Assembly (NCBI RefSeq): GCF_027947595.1
Contig: NZ_CP116257.1
Span: 5,217,501 to 5,281,500, forward strand
Source: Streptomyces lienomycini
Lineage (GTDB): Bacteria > Actinomycetota > Actinomycetes > Streptomycetales > Streptomycetaceae
Direction: 5' to 3'
Length of the DNA: 64,000 bases
The translations under genes were made by a program, and so were the position numbers. Within the stretch, counting starts at the first letter, position 1, and every line of letters starts with the position of its first letter. Shown here piece after piece: positions 26,518-34,504 of this stretch. The notes beneath the pieces are model-generated. The model was not told the DNA's origin. It did no database searches and saw only the letters and a program-made list of their open reading frames with translations.

Positions 26518-26712
26518 ATGATCCTCTCGATCTCAGGCGTGGTCCTGCTCGGCATCGTCGTCTTCATCTTCTTCCGCAAGGACGGCCTCAAGGCCTCGCA
26601 CCTGCTGGTCGCCGTGCTGTTCGGCTTCTACCTCGCGAGTACGGCCATCGCCCCGAGCATCAAGGCAGGCGGTGAGAGCCTGGCGGGCCTCCTCGGCGGC
26701 ATCAAGTTCTGA
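26518..26712 (+). CDS. smeA: Small sporulation membrane protein SmeA
   Basis: A 64-aa protein with two hydrophobic segments (MILSISGVVLLGIVVFIFF and ASHLLVAVLFGFYLASTAI) joined by RKDGLK, and a Gly-rich tail. Size, topology and position directly before an FtsK/SpoIIIE-like gene match SmeA of S. coelicolor, a sporulation-septum protein that recruits the translocase SffA in aerial hyphae (literature knowledge). AGGAG lies 9 nt before the ATG. It is 55 bp from sffA, so the pair is probably one operon dependent on the whi sporulation regulators. The sequence itself shows no certain promoter. Confidence 0.88.
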   Translation: MILSISGVVLLGIVVFIFFRKDGLKASHLLVAVLFGFYLASTAIAPSIKAGGESLAGLLGGIKF

Positions 26713-26767
26713 CCGCCCGCTCCCCCCACGCCCGACATCCGCACGTACGCACTCCCAGGAGGCAGCA

Positions 26768-28579
26768 GTGGCCCGGCGGCCCCTCCCCCGCATTCTGAGC
26801 AACGGCGGCGCGCAGCTCGCCCGGAGCCGGGAGCTGGCCCGGACGGCGGCCGACGGCGCCACCGACGTCCTCCAGCCGCTGATCACGATCGCCCGCGGTC
26901 TGCGCCGACTGGCCGCGGCCGCGGGGCGCAGATGGACCGAGACCCCCAAGGACCGGCGCGGCGCGCTGCTGTTCCTGGTGGCCTCGGTGGTCCTGGTCGT
27001 GGCACTCGTGCCGTACGGCCCGCTGCTCGCCGTCATCGCCTTGATGGCGGCGGCAGCCTGGCAGGGCAGGGACCGCACCCCACCGGCGCCCCAGGGGCCC
27101 GACGACACCCAGAGCAAGCGCCTGCAGTCGCTCTACGAGGCGCTCGTCCCGTACTTCTCGGTCGCCGAGGACCCCGAGCCCCTGTACGCCCACGGCGGCG
27201 ACTGGGAGAAGGCGTTCCCGGCGTACGAGTTCGACGGCGGCGGCCGCTTCGCCCACCTGGTGATCCGCTACCCCGCCTACTTCACCGACGGCGAGGCCGC
27301 GTCCCGGGTCCGGATCGAGCACCTGCTCGCCGCGAAGTCCGGCCGGGGCAGGGAGTACCGCTTCACATGGGACGAGGAGGCCAACCACCTCTCCGTCGAC
27401 GTGCTCCCCGCGCTCCCCACCGACATCACCGCCCAGCGCTTCGTGACGACGCCCGGCGAGACCGTCCTCGGCTTCACCGACCCGACCGGGGTCCAGCGCA
27501 CGCTCCCGCTCACCCACGGCGCGGAGCAGCGGGACGTACCGCCGGTCGTCTGGCGCACCGGCATCCGCTCGACCGAACCCCACCTGCTGGTCCTGGGGCA
27601 GCCGGGCACCGGCACGTCCACCCTGCTGCGCTCGGTCGCCCTGCAGGCGCTGCACCACGGCGACCTGCTGATCGTCGACGGCGGCGGCACCGGCGAGTAC
27701 GCCTGCCTGGTGGGGCGGGACGGCGTCCTGGCGGTCGAGTGCGGCCTCACCGGCGCGCTGACCAGCCTGGAGTGGGCCGCGGCGGAGACGGAACGCCGGC
27801 TGATCTCCGTCAACCGGGCCCGCCAGGAGGGTCTGGCGGCGCCGGACGACACCCGGCGGCCCCTGTGGGTCTTCCTGGACCGTCCGACCGCCTTCACCCA
27901 CCTCGCCGACACGAACGGCCGCCGGGACCCGCAGACCCTGCTCCAGGTTCCGCTGCGGCACGGCCGGGCGGCCAACGTCACGGTGGTCGTCGCCGACCAG
28001 CTGGACGCCCTGGACGGACTCACCGACGCCGTACGGCAGCACACGCGCGCGCGTGTCGTCCTCGGACCGGCCACGGCGGACGAGCTGACGAGCGCGCTGG
28101 GCGCACCCCCGCGCACCACGCCCGTCGACCAGGTCCCGCCCGGCCGGGGGTACGCCCGTCTGGGCGGCGGCCCGGTGCACCGGCTCCAGGTCCCGGCCAC
28201 CCCGGACCCCTACGACGACGCGACGAGCGACGCACACCGGCAGGCGGTGCTCGACCTGCTCCCCCCGCGCACGACACCGGCGGACGGGGAGCAGGCGCCC
28301 CTCCCCCCGGAAGCCGAGGCGGAGGCGGAGGCGTCGGCGAGGGCCGTGTCCATGGAGAAGCCGGACAGGATGGACGCCCCGGACGACCTGACCGGGGGCG
28401 AGCCGGACACCGGGGGCGAGCCGGACCCCGGGGGCGAGGCGGATACCGGGAGCGAGGCGGTGGAGGCCGGGACGGACACCGCCCCGGTGGTGGTGGCGGT
28501 GGAGGCGGCCGGGACGACGGCCGAGCCGGTTCCCGCTGAGACAGTCCCCGGCAAGGCCGTCGCGGCGGAAACCTCCTGA
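26768..28579 (+). CDS. sffA: FtsK/SpoIIIE-like sporulation protein SffA
   Basis: A 603-aa protein with two closely spaced N-terminal membrane segments (GALLFLVASVVLVVALVPYGPLLAVIALMAAAAW) and a cytoplasmic FtsK/SpoIIIE-type P-loop domain. In S. coelicolor its orthologue acts at sporulation septa in chromosome segregation and spore maturation. The P-loop reads LGQPGTGTST near residues 276-285, so the conserved Walker A Lys is replaced by Thr; the B-like strand is PLWVFLDRP. The last 90 residues form an acidic Pro/Glu tail with repeats (GGEPDTGGEPDPGGEADTG). GTG at 26768 has AGGAGG at 5-nt spacing. Confidence 0.87.
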   Translation: MARRPLPRILSNGGAQLARSRELARTAADGATDVLQPLITIARGLRRLAAAAGRRWTETPKDRRGALLFLVASVVLVVALVPYGPLLAVIALMAAAAWQGRDRTPPAPQGPDDTQSKRLQSLYEALVPYFSVAEDPEPLYAHGGDWEKAFPAYEFDGGGRFAHLVIRYPAYFTDGEAASRVRIEHLLAAKSGRGREYRFTWDEEANHLSVDVLPALPTDITAQRFVTTPGETVLGFTDPTGVQRTLPLTHGAEQRDVPPVVWRTGIRSTEPHLLVLGQPGTGTSTLLRSVALQALHHGDLLIVDGGGTGEYACLVGRDGVLAVECGLTGALTSLEWAAAETERRLISVNRARQEGLAAPDDTRRPLWVFLDRPTAFTHLADTNGRRDPQTLLQVPLRHGRAANVTVVVADQLDALDGLTDAVRQHTRARVVLGPATADELTSALGAPPRTTPVDQVPPGRGYARLGGGPVHRLQVPATPDPYDDATSDAHRQAVLDLLPPRTTPADGEQAPLPPEAEAEAEASARAVSMEKPDRMDAPDDLTGGEPDTGGEPDPGGEADTGSEAVEAGTDTAPVVVAVEAAGTTAEPVPAETVPGKAVAAETS

Positions 28580-28631
28580 CGCCGTGGCCGGGGCGGCGCG
28601 ACCCACCGCGCCGCCTCCCGCCGCACCACGT

Positions 28632-28656
28632 GTGCGGGGCGTGACCCGCCCCGCAC
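28632..28656. terminator. Terminator between sffA and the MocR gene
   Basis: Perfect 10-bp stem GTGCGGGGCG (28632-28641) and CGCCCCGCAC (28647-28656) with a 5-nt loop, between the convergent sffA and MocR-type genes; suitable for both strands. Confidence 0.65.
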
Positions 28657-28664
28657 GGTTCGGG

Positions 28665-30164
28665 TCACGCCACGAACGTCCGCGGTGCCTCGCCGCCCCC
28701 GGCCCCGCCGCTCTCCACCAGCCGGGCCGCCGCCGCCAGTCGTACCGCCGCCTCCTCGGCCACCGCGCCGCCGACGGTGAACGGCAGCCTGACGTAGCCC
28801 TCGAAGGCACCGTCGACCCCGAAGCGGGGCCCGGACGGCACGCGTACGCCCACCCGCTCCCCCGCCTCGGCGAGCCGGGAGCCCGACAGGCCCCCGGTCC
28901 GCACCCACAGGGTCAGCCCGCCGCGGGGCACCTCGAACTCCCAGTCGGGCAGCTCCCGCCGCACCGCCGCCACCAGCTCGTCCCGGTTCCGCCTGGCCTG
29001 TTCCCGGCGCACCGTCACGGCCTGCTCCCAGCCGCCGGTGCTGAACAGCCAGTTCACGGCGAGCTGCTCCAGCACCGGCGTGCCCATGTCGGCGTACGCC
29101 CGCGCGGCGACCAGGCTGCGGATCACGTCGGGCGCGGCACGGACCCAGCCGATGCGCATCCCGGCCCAGAAGGCCTTGCTCGCGGAGCCGACGGTGACGA
29201 CGGTGGACCCGGCCGGGTCGAAGGCGCACACGGGTCGCGGTTTCTCCACGTCGTCGTCCAGCCGCAGCTCGCTCATCGTCTCGTCGGCCACGAGCACCGT
29301 CCCCGCCGAGCGGGCCGCGTCCACCAGGCGCCGTCGCTGGTCGTCGTCGGCGAGCGCGCCGGTGGGGTTGTGGAAGTCGGCGACGACGTAGGCGATGCGG
29401 GGCGCCGCCTCGCGCAGCACCTGGCGCCAGCGGTCCACGTCCCAGCCGGCGAGTCCCTCGGCCATCGCGACGGGCACCAGCCGGGCCCCTGCCTCGCGCA
29501 TCAGCTGAAGGATGTTGGCGTAGGACGGGGACTCCACGGCGATGCGCTCGCCGCGTCCGCCGAAGAGGTGGCAGATGGCGTCGATCGCGCCCATCGCGCC
29601 CGTGGTCACCATGATCTGCTCGGGCATGGTGGGGATGCCCCGCGCGGTGTAGCGCTCGGCGATCATCGCGCGTAGCGCGGGCAGTCCGGCCGGGTAGTCG
29701 CCGTGGGTGTGCGCGTACGGCGGCAGCTCCTCCAGGGCGCCCTGCACCGCGCGGGTGAGCCAGGGCTCCGGTGCGGGCAGGGCCGCGCAGCCCAGGTCGA
29801 TCACCGAGCCGAGGGCCTCGGGCGGCAGCGGTTCGAGACCGCGGGCCGGCAGCGGGTTCCCGGCCGGGACCGCGGTCCAGCTGCCCGCGCCGCGCCGGGA
29901 CTCCAGGAAGCCCTCGGCGCGCAGCGCCTCGTAGGCGGCGGCGACGGTGGTGCGGCTGACGGTCAGCGCGAGGGCCAGCTCGCGTTCTGCGGGCAGCCGG
30001 GCGGCGACCGGGACACGGCCCTCCAGCACCAGCAGCCGGACACCGTCGGCGAGCGCCCGGTAGGCCGGCGGGCGGCGGGTGCCGGGCCCGGCCGGACGGT
30101 CCTGCTGGGAGCCGAGCAGTCGGGCGAGCTGGCCCGCCCCCACGGCCGAGGTCCACTGCGCCAT
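28665..30164 (-). CDS. MocR-type regulator (GntR helix-turn-helix fused to aminotransferase domain)
   Basis: A 499-aa PLP-dependent regulator of the MocR subfamily. The winged helix occupies about residues 30-100 (YRALADGVRLLVLEGRVPVAARLPAERELALALTVSRTTVAAAYEAL), followed by a fold-type-I aminotransferase-like domain with the PLP-binding region SASKAFWAGMRIGW (Schiff-base Lys) and NPTG. These proteins usually sense PLP or an adduct and do not catalyse transamination. It is divergent from a yczE-like gene, the known MocR/YczE pairing, so it probably controls that gene. ATG at 30164 has GGAAGGTGG upstream, at a somewhat long spacing. Confidence 0.92.
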   Translation of the reverse strand: MAQWTSAVGAGQLARLLGSQQDRPAGPGTRRPPAYRALADGVRLLVLEGRVPVAARLPAERELALALTVSRTTVAAAYEALRAEGFLESRRGAGSWTAVPAGNPLPARGLEPLPPEALGSVIDLGCAALPAPEPWLTRAVQGALEELPPYAHTHGDYPAGLPALRAMIAERYTARGIPTMPEQIMVTTGAMGAIDAICHLFGGRGERIAVESPSYANILQLMREAGARLVPVAMAEGLAGWDVDRWRQVLREAAPRIAYVVADFHNPTGALADDDQRRRLVDAARSAGTVLVADETMSELRLDDDVEKPRPVCAFDPAGSTVVTVGSASKAFWAGMRIGWVRAAPDVIRSLVAARAYADMGTPVLEQLAVNWLFSTGGWEQAVTVRREQARRNRDELVAAVRRELPDWEFEVPRGGLTLWVRTGGLSGSRLAEAGERVGVRVPSGPRFGVDGAFEGYVRLPFTVGGAVAEEAAVRLAAAARLVESGGAGGGEAPRTFVA

Positions 30165-30265
30165 GGAAATCAGTCCACCTTCCCGGAATTGGCCATGGTT
30201 GACTCTCCTTCTCAAGCCACAGGGTGTCATGCGGCAGGCCACTACCACCACACAGGGGGCACCTC

Positions 30266-30931
30266 ATGTCCAGGCGGTCCGGGAAGTCCACGCACCTCGC
30301 ACGGCGGCTGACCCAGCTCTACGGCGGCCTCGTGCTGTACGGGGCCAGTTCGGCCCTGCTGGTCAGGTCCGGGCTCGGTCTGGAGCCGTGGAACGTGCTG
30401 CATCAGGGCCTCGCGGAGCACACCGGCCTGTCGATGGGCGTGGTGCTCACGATCGTGGGCGCGGCCGTCCTGCTGCTGTGGATACCGCTGCGCCAGCGGC
30501 CGGGCCTCGGCACCGTCTCCAACGTGCTCGTGATCGGCGCCGCCATGGACGCCACGCTGGGTGTCGTGCCCGACGCCCATGGTTGGAGCCTGCGGATCGC
30601 GATGATGGTGGCGGGCATCGTGCTGAACGGCGCGGCGACCGGGCTGTACATCGCGGCCCGGTTCGGTCCCGGCCCGCGCGACGGCCTGATGACCGGGCTG
30701 AACCAGCGCACGGGGCTCTCGGTGCGCCTGGTGCGGACCGCCGTCGAGATCACCGTCGTGGTGACGGGCTTCGCCCTCGGCGGCACGGTCGGCCTCGGCA
30801 CCCTGCTGTACGCCGTGTCGATCGGCCCGCTCGCCCAGGTGTTCCTGCGCGTGTTCGCCGTGCCGACGGCACCGGACGGCAGCACGGTGGTTGCCGCCGC
30901 TCGGCCCCGGCGCGCGATACTGCGTCGGTGA
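30266..30931 (+). CDS. YczE/YyaS-like integral membrane protein
   Basis: A 221-aa membrane protein with five to six helices (LYGGLVLYGASSALLV, VVLTIVGAAVLLLWIPL, VSNVLVIGAAMDATLGVV, IAMMVAGIVLNGAATGLYIAA, VEITVVVTGFALGG). The conserved GLGLEPWNVLHQGL and ARFGPGPRDGLM segments are hallmarks of the YczE family. The family is of unknown function and is often next to MocR regulators, as here. AGGGGG precedes the ATG at 30266. It overlaps the next gene by GTGA, implying coupled translation. Confidence 0.88.
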   Translation: MSRRSGKSTHLARRLTQLYGGLVLYGASSALLVRSGLGLEPWNVLHQGLAEHTGLSMGVVLTIVGAAVLLLWIPLRQRPGLGTVSNVLVIGAAMDATLGVVPDAHGWSLRIAMMVAGIVLNGAATGLYIAARFGPGPRDGLMTGLNQRTGLSVRLVRTAVEITVVVTGFALGGTVGLGTLLYAVSIGPLAQVFLRVFAVPTAPDGSTVVAAARPRRAILRR

Positions 30932-31695
30932 CCACGCCGATACGCCACCCGTACCTCGACCATCCGGGCCCGATCCCCTTCGCCCACCGGGGCGGGGCGG
31001 CGGACGGCCTGGAGAACACGCTGCGGCAGTTCCGCCGGGCGGTCGGGACGGGCTACCGGTACATCGAGACCGACGTGCACGCCACGCGGGACGGGAGGCT
31101 GGTCGCCTTCCACGACGCGACCCTGGACCGGGTGACGGACGGGGCCGGCCGGATCGCCGACCTGCCGTGGGAACGGGTGCGCCACGCGCGCGTGGCGGGC
31201 GAGGAACCGGTGCCGCTCTTCGAGGAGCTCCTGGAGGCCCTCCCCGAGGTGCGCTGGAACATCGACGTGAAGGCGGAGCCGGCGCTGCGGCCCCTCCTGG
31301 AGCTGATCGCGCGGACGGACGCCTGGGACCGGATCTGCGTGGGCTCGTTCTCCGAGGCACGCGTGGTCCGCGCCCAGCGGCTGGCCGGTCCTCGCCTGGC
31401 CACCTCGTACGGCACCCGGGGCGTCCTCGGTCTGCGGCTGCGCTCCTGGGGCGTGCCCGCCGGGCCGCGCCGCTCGGCGGTGGCCGCGCAGGTTCCCGAG
31501 GCACAGTCGGGCATCCCGGTGGTGGACCGCCGCTTCGTGCGGGCCGCCCACGCGCGCGGGCAGCAGGTGCACGTGTGGACGGTGAACGATCCGGACCGGA
31601 TGCACCGGCTCCTGGACCTGGGAGTGGATGGCATCATGACCGATCACATCGACACACTGCGCAAGGTCATGGAGGACCGCGGCGTCTGGGCATGA
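30928..31695 (+). CDS. Glycerophosphodiester phosphodiesterase
   Basis: A 255-aa GDPD-family enzyme that hydrolyses deacylated phospholipids (glycerophosphodiesters) to glycerol-3-phosphate and alcohol. Visible signature: FAHRGGAADGLENTLRQF (catalytic His and Arg, metal-binding Glu), YIETDVHATRDGRLVAFHDATLDRVTDG (E-x-D and catalytic HD), and a C-terminal HVWTVNDPDRMHRLLDLGVDGIMTD. No signal peptide, so cytosolic. The start GTG at 30928 overlaps the stop of the YczE-like gene by 4 nt. Confidence 0.93.
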   Translation: MTTPIRHPYLDHPGPIPFAHRGGAADGLENTLRQFRRAVGTGYRYIETDVHATRDGRLVAFHDATLDRVTDGAGRIADLPWERVRHARVAGEEPVPLFEELLEALPEVRWNIDVKAEPALRPLLELIARTDAWDRICVGSFSEARVVRAQRLAGPRLATSYGTRGVLGLRLRSWGVPAGPRRSAVAAQVPEAQSGIPVVDRRFVRAAHARGQQVHVWTVNDPDRMHRLLDLGVDGIMTDHIDTLRKVMEDRGVWA

Positions 31696-31749
31696 GCCTT
31701 GGCGGGGCCCCGGGGGACGGTGCGCACTCACGGGGAAGCGAGGGCACGG

Positions 31750-33096
31750 GTGGGTACCGACACCCTGCACAGCGAGGCGGCCGACGGGGCCGCCGACCGG
31801 CGGCGCGAACAGCGGGGCTGGTACTTCTACGACTGGGCGTGCTCGGTCTACTCCACGAGCGTGCTCACCGTGTTCCTGGGTCCCTATCTGACGTCGGTCG
31901 CCGAGTCGGCGGCGGACGCGGACGGGTACGTCCACCCGCTGGGCATACCCGTGCGGGCCGGGTCGTTCTTCGCGTACTCGGTGTCCCTGTCGGTGATCGT
32001 GGCGGTGCTGGTGATGCCCCTGGTGGGGGCCGCCGCCGACCGCTCGGGGCGCAAGAAGCCGCTGCTGGCCGCCGCCGCGTACACCGGCGCGGCGGCCACG
32101 ACCGCCATGTTCTTCCTCGACGGCGACCGCTATCTGCTGGGCGGGCTGCTCCTGGTCGTCGCGAACGCCGCGCAGTCGGTCGCGATGATGCTCTACAACT
32201 CCTATCTGCCCCAGATCGCCCCGCCCGAGGAGCGCGACGCCGTCTCCTCGCGCGGCTGGGCCTTCGGATACGCGGCCGGTGGCCTGGTGCTGGTCGTCAA
32301 TCTGGTCCTCTACACCGGCCACGACTCCTTCGGGCTGAGCGAGAGCGCGGCGGTCCGCGTCTGCCTGGCCTCGGCGGGGCTGTGGTGGGGCGCCTTCGCG
32401 CTCATTCCGCTGCGGCGGCTGCGCGATCGTCGCGCGGTGGCCCGGGAGGCGGCGCTGCCCGGGTTCCGGCAGCTCGCGGCGACCGTCCGCGACATGCGCC
32501 GCCGCCCGCTGACGCTGGCCTTCCTGCTGGCGTACCTGGTCTACAACGACGGCATCCAGACGGTGATCTCCCAGGCGTCGGTGTACGGCTCCGAGGAACT
32601 CGGCCTGGGGCAGTCCACGCTCATCGTGGCGGTGCTGCTGGTGCAGGTCCTGGCGGTGGTGGGCGCGCTGGCGCTCGGCCGGCTGGCCCGGACGTACGGG
32701 GCCAGGCGCACGATCCTCGGTTCGCTGGTCGCCTGGACGGTGACCCTCGCGGCGGGGTACTTCCTGCCGGCCGGGGCACCGGCGTGGTTCTTCGTACTGG
32801 CCGCCGGGATCGGCCTCGTCCTGGGCGGCAGCCAGGCGCTGTCCCGGTCCCTGTTCTCCCACCTGGTCCCGCCCGGCAAGGAGGCCGAGTACTTCTCGGC
32901 GTACGAACTGAGCGACCGCGGGATGAGCTGGCTGGGGCCGCTGCTCTTCGGTCTCACCTACCAGCTCACCGGGAGCTACCGCGACGCGATCATCTCGCTG
33001 GTCGCCTTCTTCGTGATCGGTTTCGTGCTGCTGGCGCGGGTACCGGTGCGGCGGGCGATCCGGGACGCGGGCAATCCGGTACCCGAAAGGATTTAG
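31750..33096 (+). CDS. MFS transporter, UMF1/Atg22-like
   Basis: A 448-aa permease with about twelve membrane segments of the UMF1 branch of the major facilitator superfamily (vacuole-effluxer Atg22-like). Typical start WYFYDWACSVYSTSVLTVFLGPYL; signature loops PLVGAAADRSGRKKPLLAAAA and GRLARTYGARRTILG; the conserved ALSRSLFSHLVPPGKEAEYFS and ELSDRGMSWLGPLLFGL segments. GTG at 31750 is chosen because GAGGG lies 6 bp upstream. It starts 54 bp after the phosphodiesterase gene and may be co-transcribed. Substrate unknown; yeast Atg22 exports amino acids. Confidence 0.9.
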   Translation: MGTDTLHSEAADGAADRRREQRGWYFYDWACSVYSTSVLTVFLGPYLTSVAESAADADGYVHPLGIPVRAGSFFAYSVSLSVIVAVLVMPLVGAAADRSGRKKPLLAAAAYTGAAATTAMFFLDGDRYLLGGLLLVVANAAQSVAMMLYNSYLPQIAPPEERDAVSSRGWAFGYAAGGLVLVVNLVLYTGHDSFGLSESAAVRVCLASAGLWWGAFALIPLRRLRDRRAVAREAALPGFRQLAATVRDMRRRPLTLAFLLAYLVYNDGIQTVISQASVYGSEELGLGQSTLIVAVLLVQVLAVVGALALGRLARTYGARRTILGSLVAWTVTLAAGYFLPAGAPAWFFVLAAGIGLVLGGSQALSRSLFSHLVPPGKEAEYFSAYELSDRGMSWLGPLLFGLTYQLTGSYRDAIISLVAFFVIGFVLLARVPVRRAIRDAGNPVPERI

Positions 33097-33178
33097 CACT
33101 CGGCGCGAAAGGGCTGTAGTGTACGCGTTTGGCCTGCCAGGCGTACCGTTACTGCGCGTCAAAGGTGCCGAATCGCTA

Positions 33179-33204
33179 TGTCACCTCTGTCGACAGAGGT
33201 GACA
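33179..33204. repeat. 26-bp perfect palindrome upstream of rbpA
   Basis: TGTCACCTCTGTC followed directly by its reverse complement GACAGAGGTGACA. It lies 83 bp after the transporter stop and 83 bp before the sigma-R type promoter of rbpA. It could fold as an 11-bp hairpin with a TCGA loop and serve as a terminator for the transporter, or act as a DNA operator site. Confidence 0.6.
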
Positions 33205-33286
33205 AACCGGACGTCGGCGGGTACTGCACTGGTTGCAAGGCTGCGGCTGCGACGGCGACGCAGGGCCCGGATCGGGAGTCCGGACG

Positions 33287-33312
33287 GGAATCTTTACCGC
33301 CGCCCGGACGTT
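33287..33312 (+). promoter_or_regulatory. Sigma-R type promoter of rbpA
   Basis: GGAAT at 33287-33291, an 18-bp spacer, then GTT at 33310-33312, an exact match to the Streptomyces SigR consensus GGAAT-N18/19-GTT. It lies about 60 bp upstream of the rbpA start. In S. coelicolor rbpA is a known member of the thiol-oxidative-stress (SigR) regulon. Confidence 0.85.
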
Positions 33313-33373
33313 GACCGGATGACGACGACAGCGACACCTGTCCTGTGGGCGACAAGCCCGGGAGGCACGATTC

Positions 33374-33748
33374 ATGAGTGAGCGAGCTCTTCGCGGCACG
33401 CGCCTCGTGGTGACCAGCTACGAGACGGACCGCGGCATCGACCTGGCCCCGCGCCAGGCCGTGGAGTACGCATGCGAGAAGGGGCATCGATTCGAGATGC
33501 CCTTCTCGGTCGAGGCGGAGATCCCGCCGGAGTGGGAGTGCAAGGTCTGCGGGGCCCAGGCACTCCTGGTTGACGGCGACGGCCCTGAGGAGAAGAAGGC
33601 CAAGCCCGCGCGTACGCACTGGGACATGCTGATGGAGCGACGCACCCGCGAGGAACTCGAAGAGGTCCTCGAGGAGCGGCTGGCCGTTCTGCGCTCCGGC
33701 GCGATGAACATCGCGGTGCATCCGCGAGACAGCCGCAAGAGTGCGTAG
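33374..33748 (+). CDS. rbpA: RNA polymerase-binding protein RbpA
   Basis: A 124-aa actinobacterial transcription factor that binds the principal sigma factor and core RNA polymerase and stimulates open-complex formation. Visible order: basic N-terminal tail (MSERALRGTRLVVTSYETDRG), a zinc-binding-like core with VEYACEKGHRFEMPFS and PPEWECKVCG, an acidic linker, and the C-terminal sigma-interaction helix (TREELEEVLEERLAVLRSG). GGGAGG lies before the ATG. It is monocistronic between a sigma-R promoter and a strong terminator. Confidence 0.96.
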   Translation: MSERALRGTRLVVTSYETDRGIDLAPRQAVEYACEKGHRFEMPFSVEAEIPPEWECKVCGAQALLVDGDGPEEKKAKPARTHWDMLMERRTREELEEVLEERLAVLRSGAMNIAVHPRDSRKSA

Positions 33749-33763
33749 CGGGAAACCCTAGGC

Positions 33764-33832
33764 GACACAACGAAGAACCGCGGGTGCCGCACACGAAGTC
33801 CGTGTGCGGCACCCGCGGTTCTTCGTTGTGTC
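33764..33832. terminator. Very strong bidirectional terminator between rbpA and fxsA
   Basis: A perfect 32-bp stem (GACACAACGAAGAACCGCGG and 12 more bases from 33764 to 33795, pairing with 33801-33832) and a 5-nt loop, AAGTC. It separates the convergent rbpA and fxsA genes. Confidence 0.9.
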
Positions 33833-33848
33833 CGGGCGGAGCCGGGGC

Positions 33849-34424
33849 TCAGCGCGTCAGCGGAGGGCGGGGGTCCTGCGGGGAGTCGTCCGGGTCGTCC
33901 CGTATGACCTCGCCCTGGACGACCTTGCCGTCCGGGCGGTGCATGCGGGCCTGGCGGAAGGCGTCGCCCAGGCTGCCCGGACCGGCGTCGCGGAGCCTGC
34001 GCTCCACCGTCCGCTGGGCGTAGCGGCTGACGGCCTTCTGCACCGGCGGCAGCAGCATGATCAGGCCGAGCGCGTCCGAGATCAGGCCGGGCAGGATCAG
34101 GAGCAGCCCGCCCAGCATCATCAGGCCGTTGCCCTCGCTGTTGGGGCGGGCGGCTTCGGGCGGTGTGCCCGACTGCTGCTGGTTGAGCGTCTCGGTGAGA
34201 TTGCGGAAGGCCCGGCGGCCGGCCGCCTTGATGACCACGGAGCCCAGGACCACGCCGGCGACCAGGAGCAGGAAGACCACGAAGCCGCTGGACGCCCCCG
34301 CGACCACCGTCAGCAGCCAGATCTCCAGCACGAGCCAGACGGCGACGCCCAGCGGCAAAAGCGTGCGCAGCCGGGAACGCGGAGGCCGGGCGGGGGACCT
34401 GGGGGTCTGAGCGCCAGTCGTCAT
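33849..34424 (-). CDS. fxsA: FxsA-family membrane protein
   Basis: A 191-aa FxsA-family cytoplasmic membrane protein. Membrane segments are LLPLGVAVWLVLEIWLLTVVA, GFVVFLLLVAGVVLGSVVI and GLMMLGGLLLILPGLISDALGLIMLLPPV; the last contains the family-typical GGLLLILPGLISDALGL. The C-terminus is polar. In E. coli, FxsA overproduction relieves exclusion of phage T7 by the F plasmid; its normal role is unknown. It lies convergent to rbpA and 80 bp after ppm1 in the same direction. Confidence 0.9.
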   Translation of the reverse strand: MTTGAQTPRSPARPPRSRLRTLLPLGVAVWLVLEIWLLTVVAGASSGFVVFLLLVAGVVLGSVVIKAAGRRAFRNLTETLNQQQSGTPPEAARPNSEGNGLMMLGGLLLILPGLISDALGLIMLLPPVQKAVSRYAQRTVERRLRDAGPGSLGDAFRQARMHRPDGKVVQGEVIRDDPDDSPQDPRPPLTR

Positions 34425-34504
34425 ACTCCCAGTGTGCCTGGCCCCGGCTCAGTGCGGCATAAGGGGGCGGTCGGGCGAAGGCAGTGGTCAGACGCAGGAG
34501 GCGG

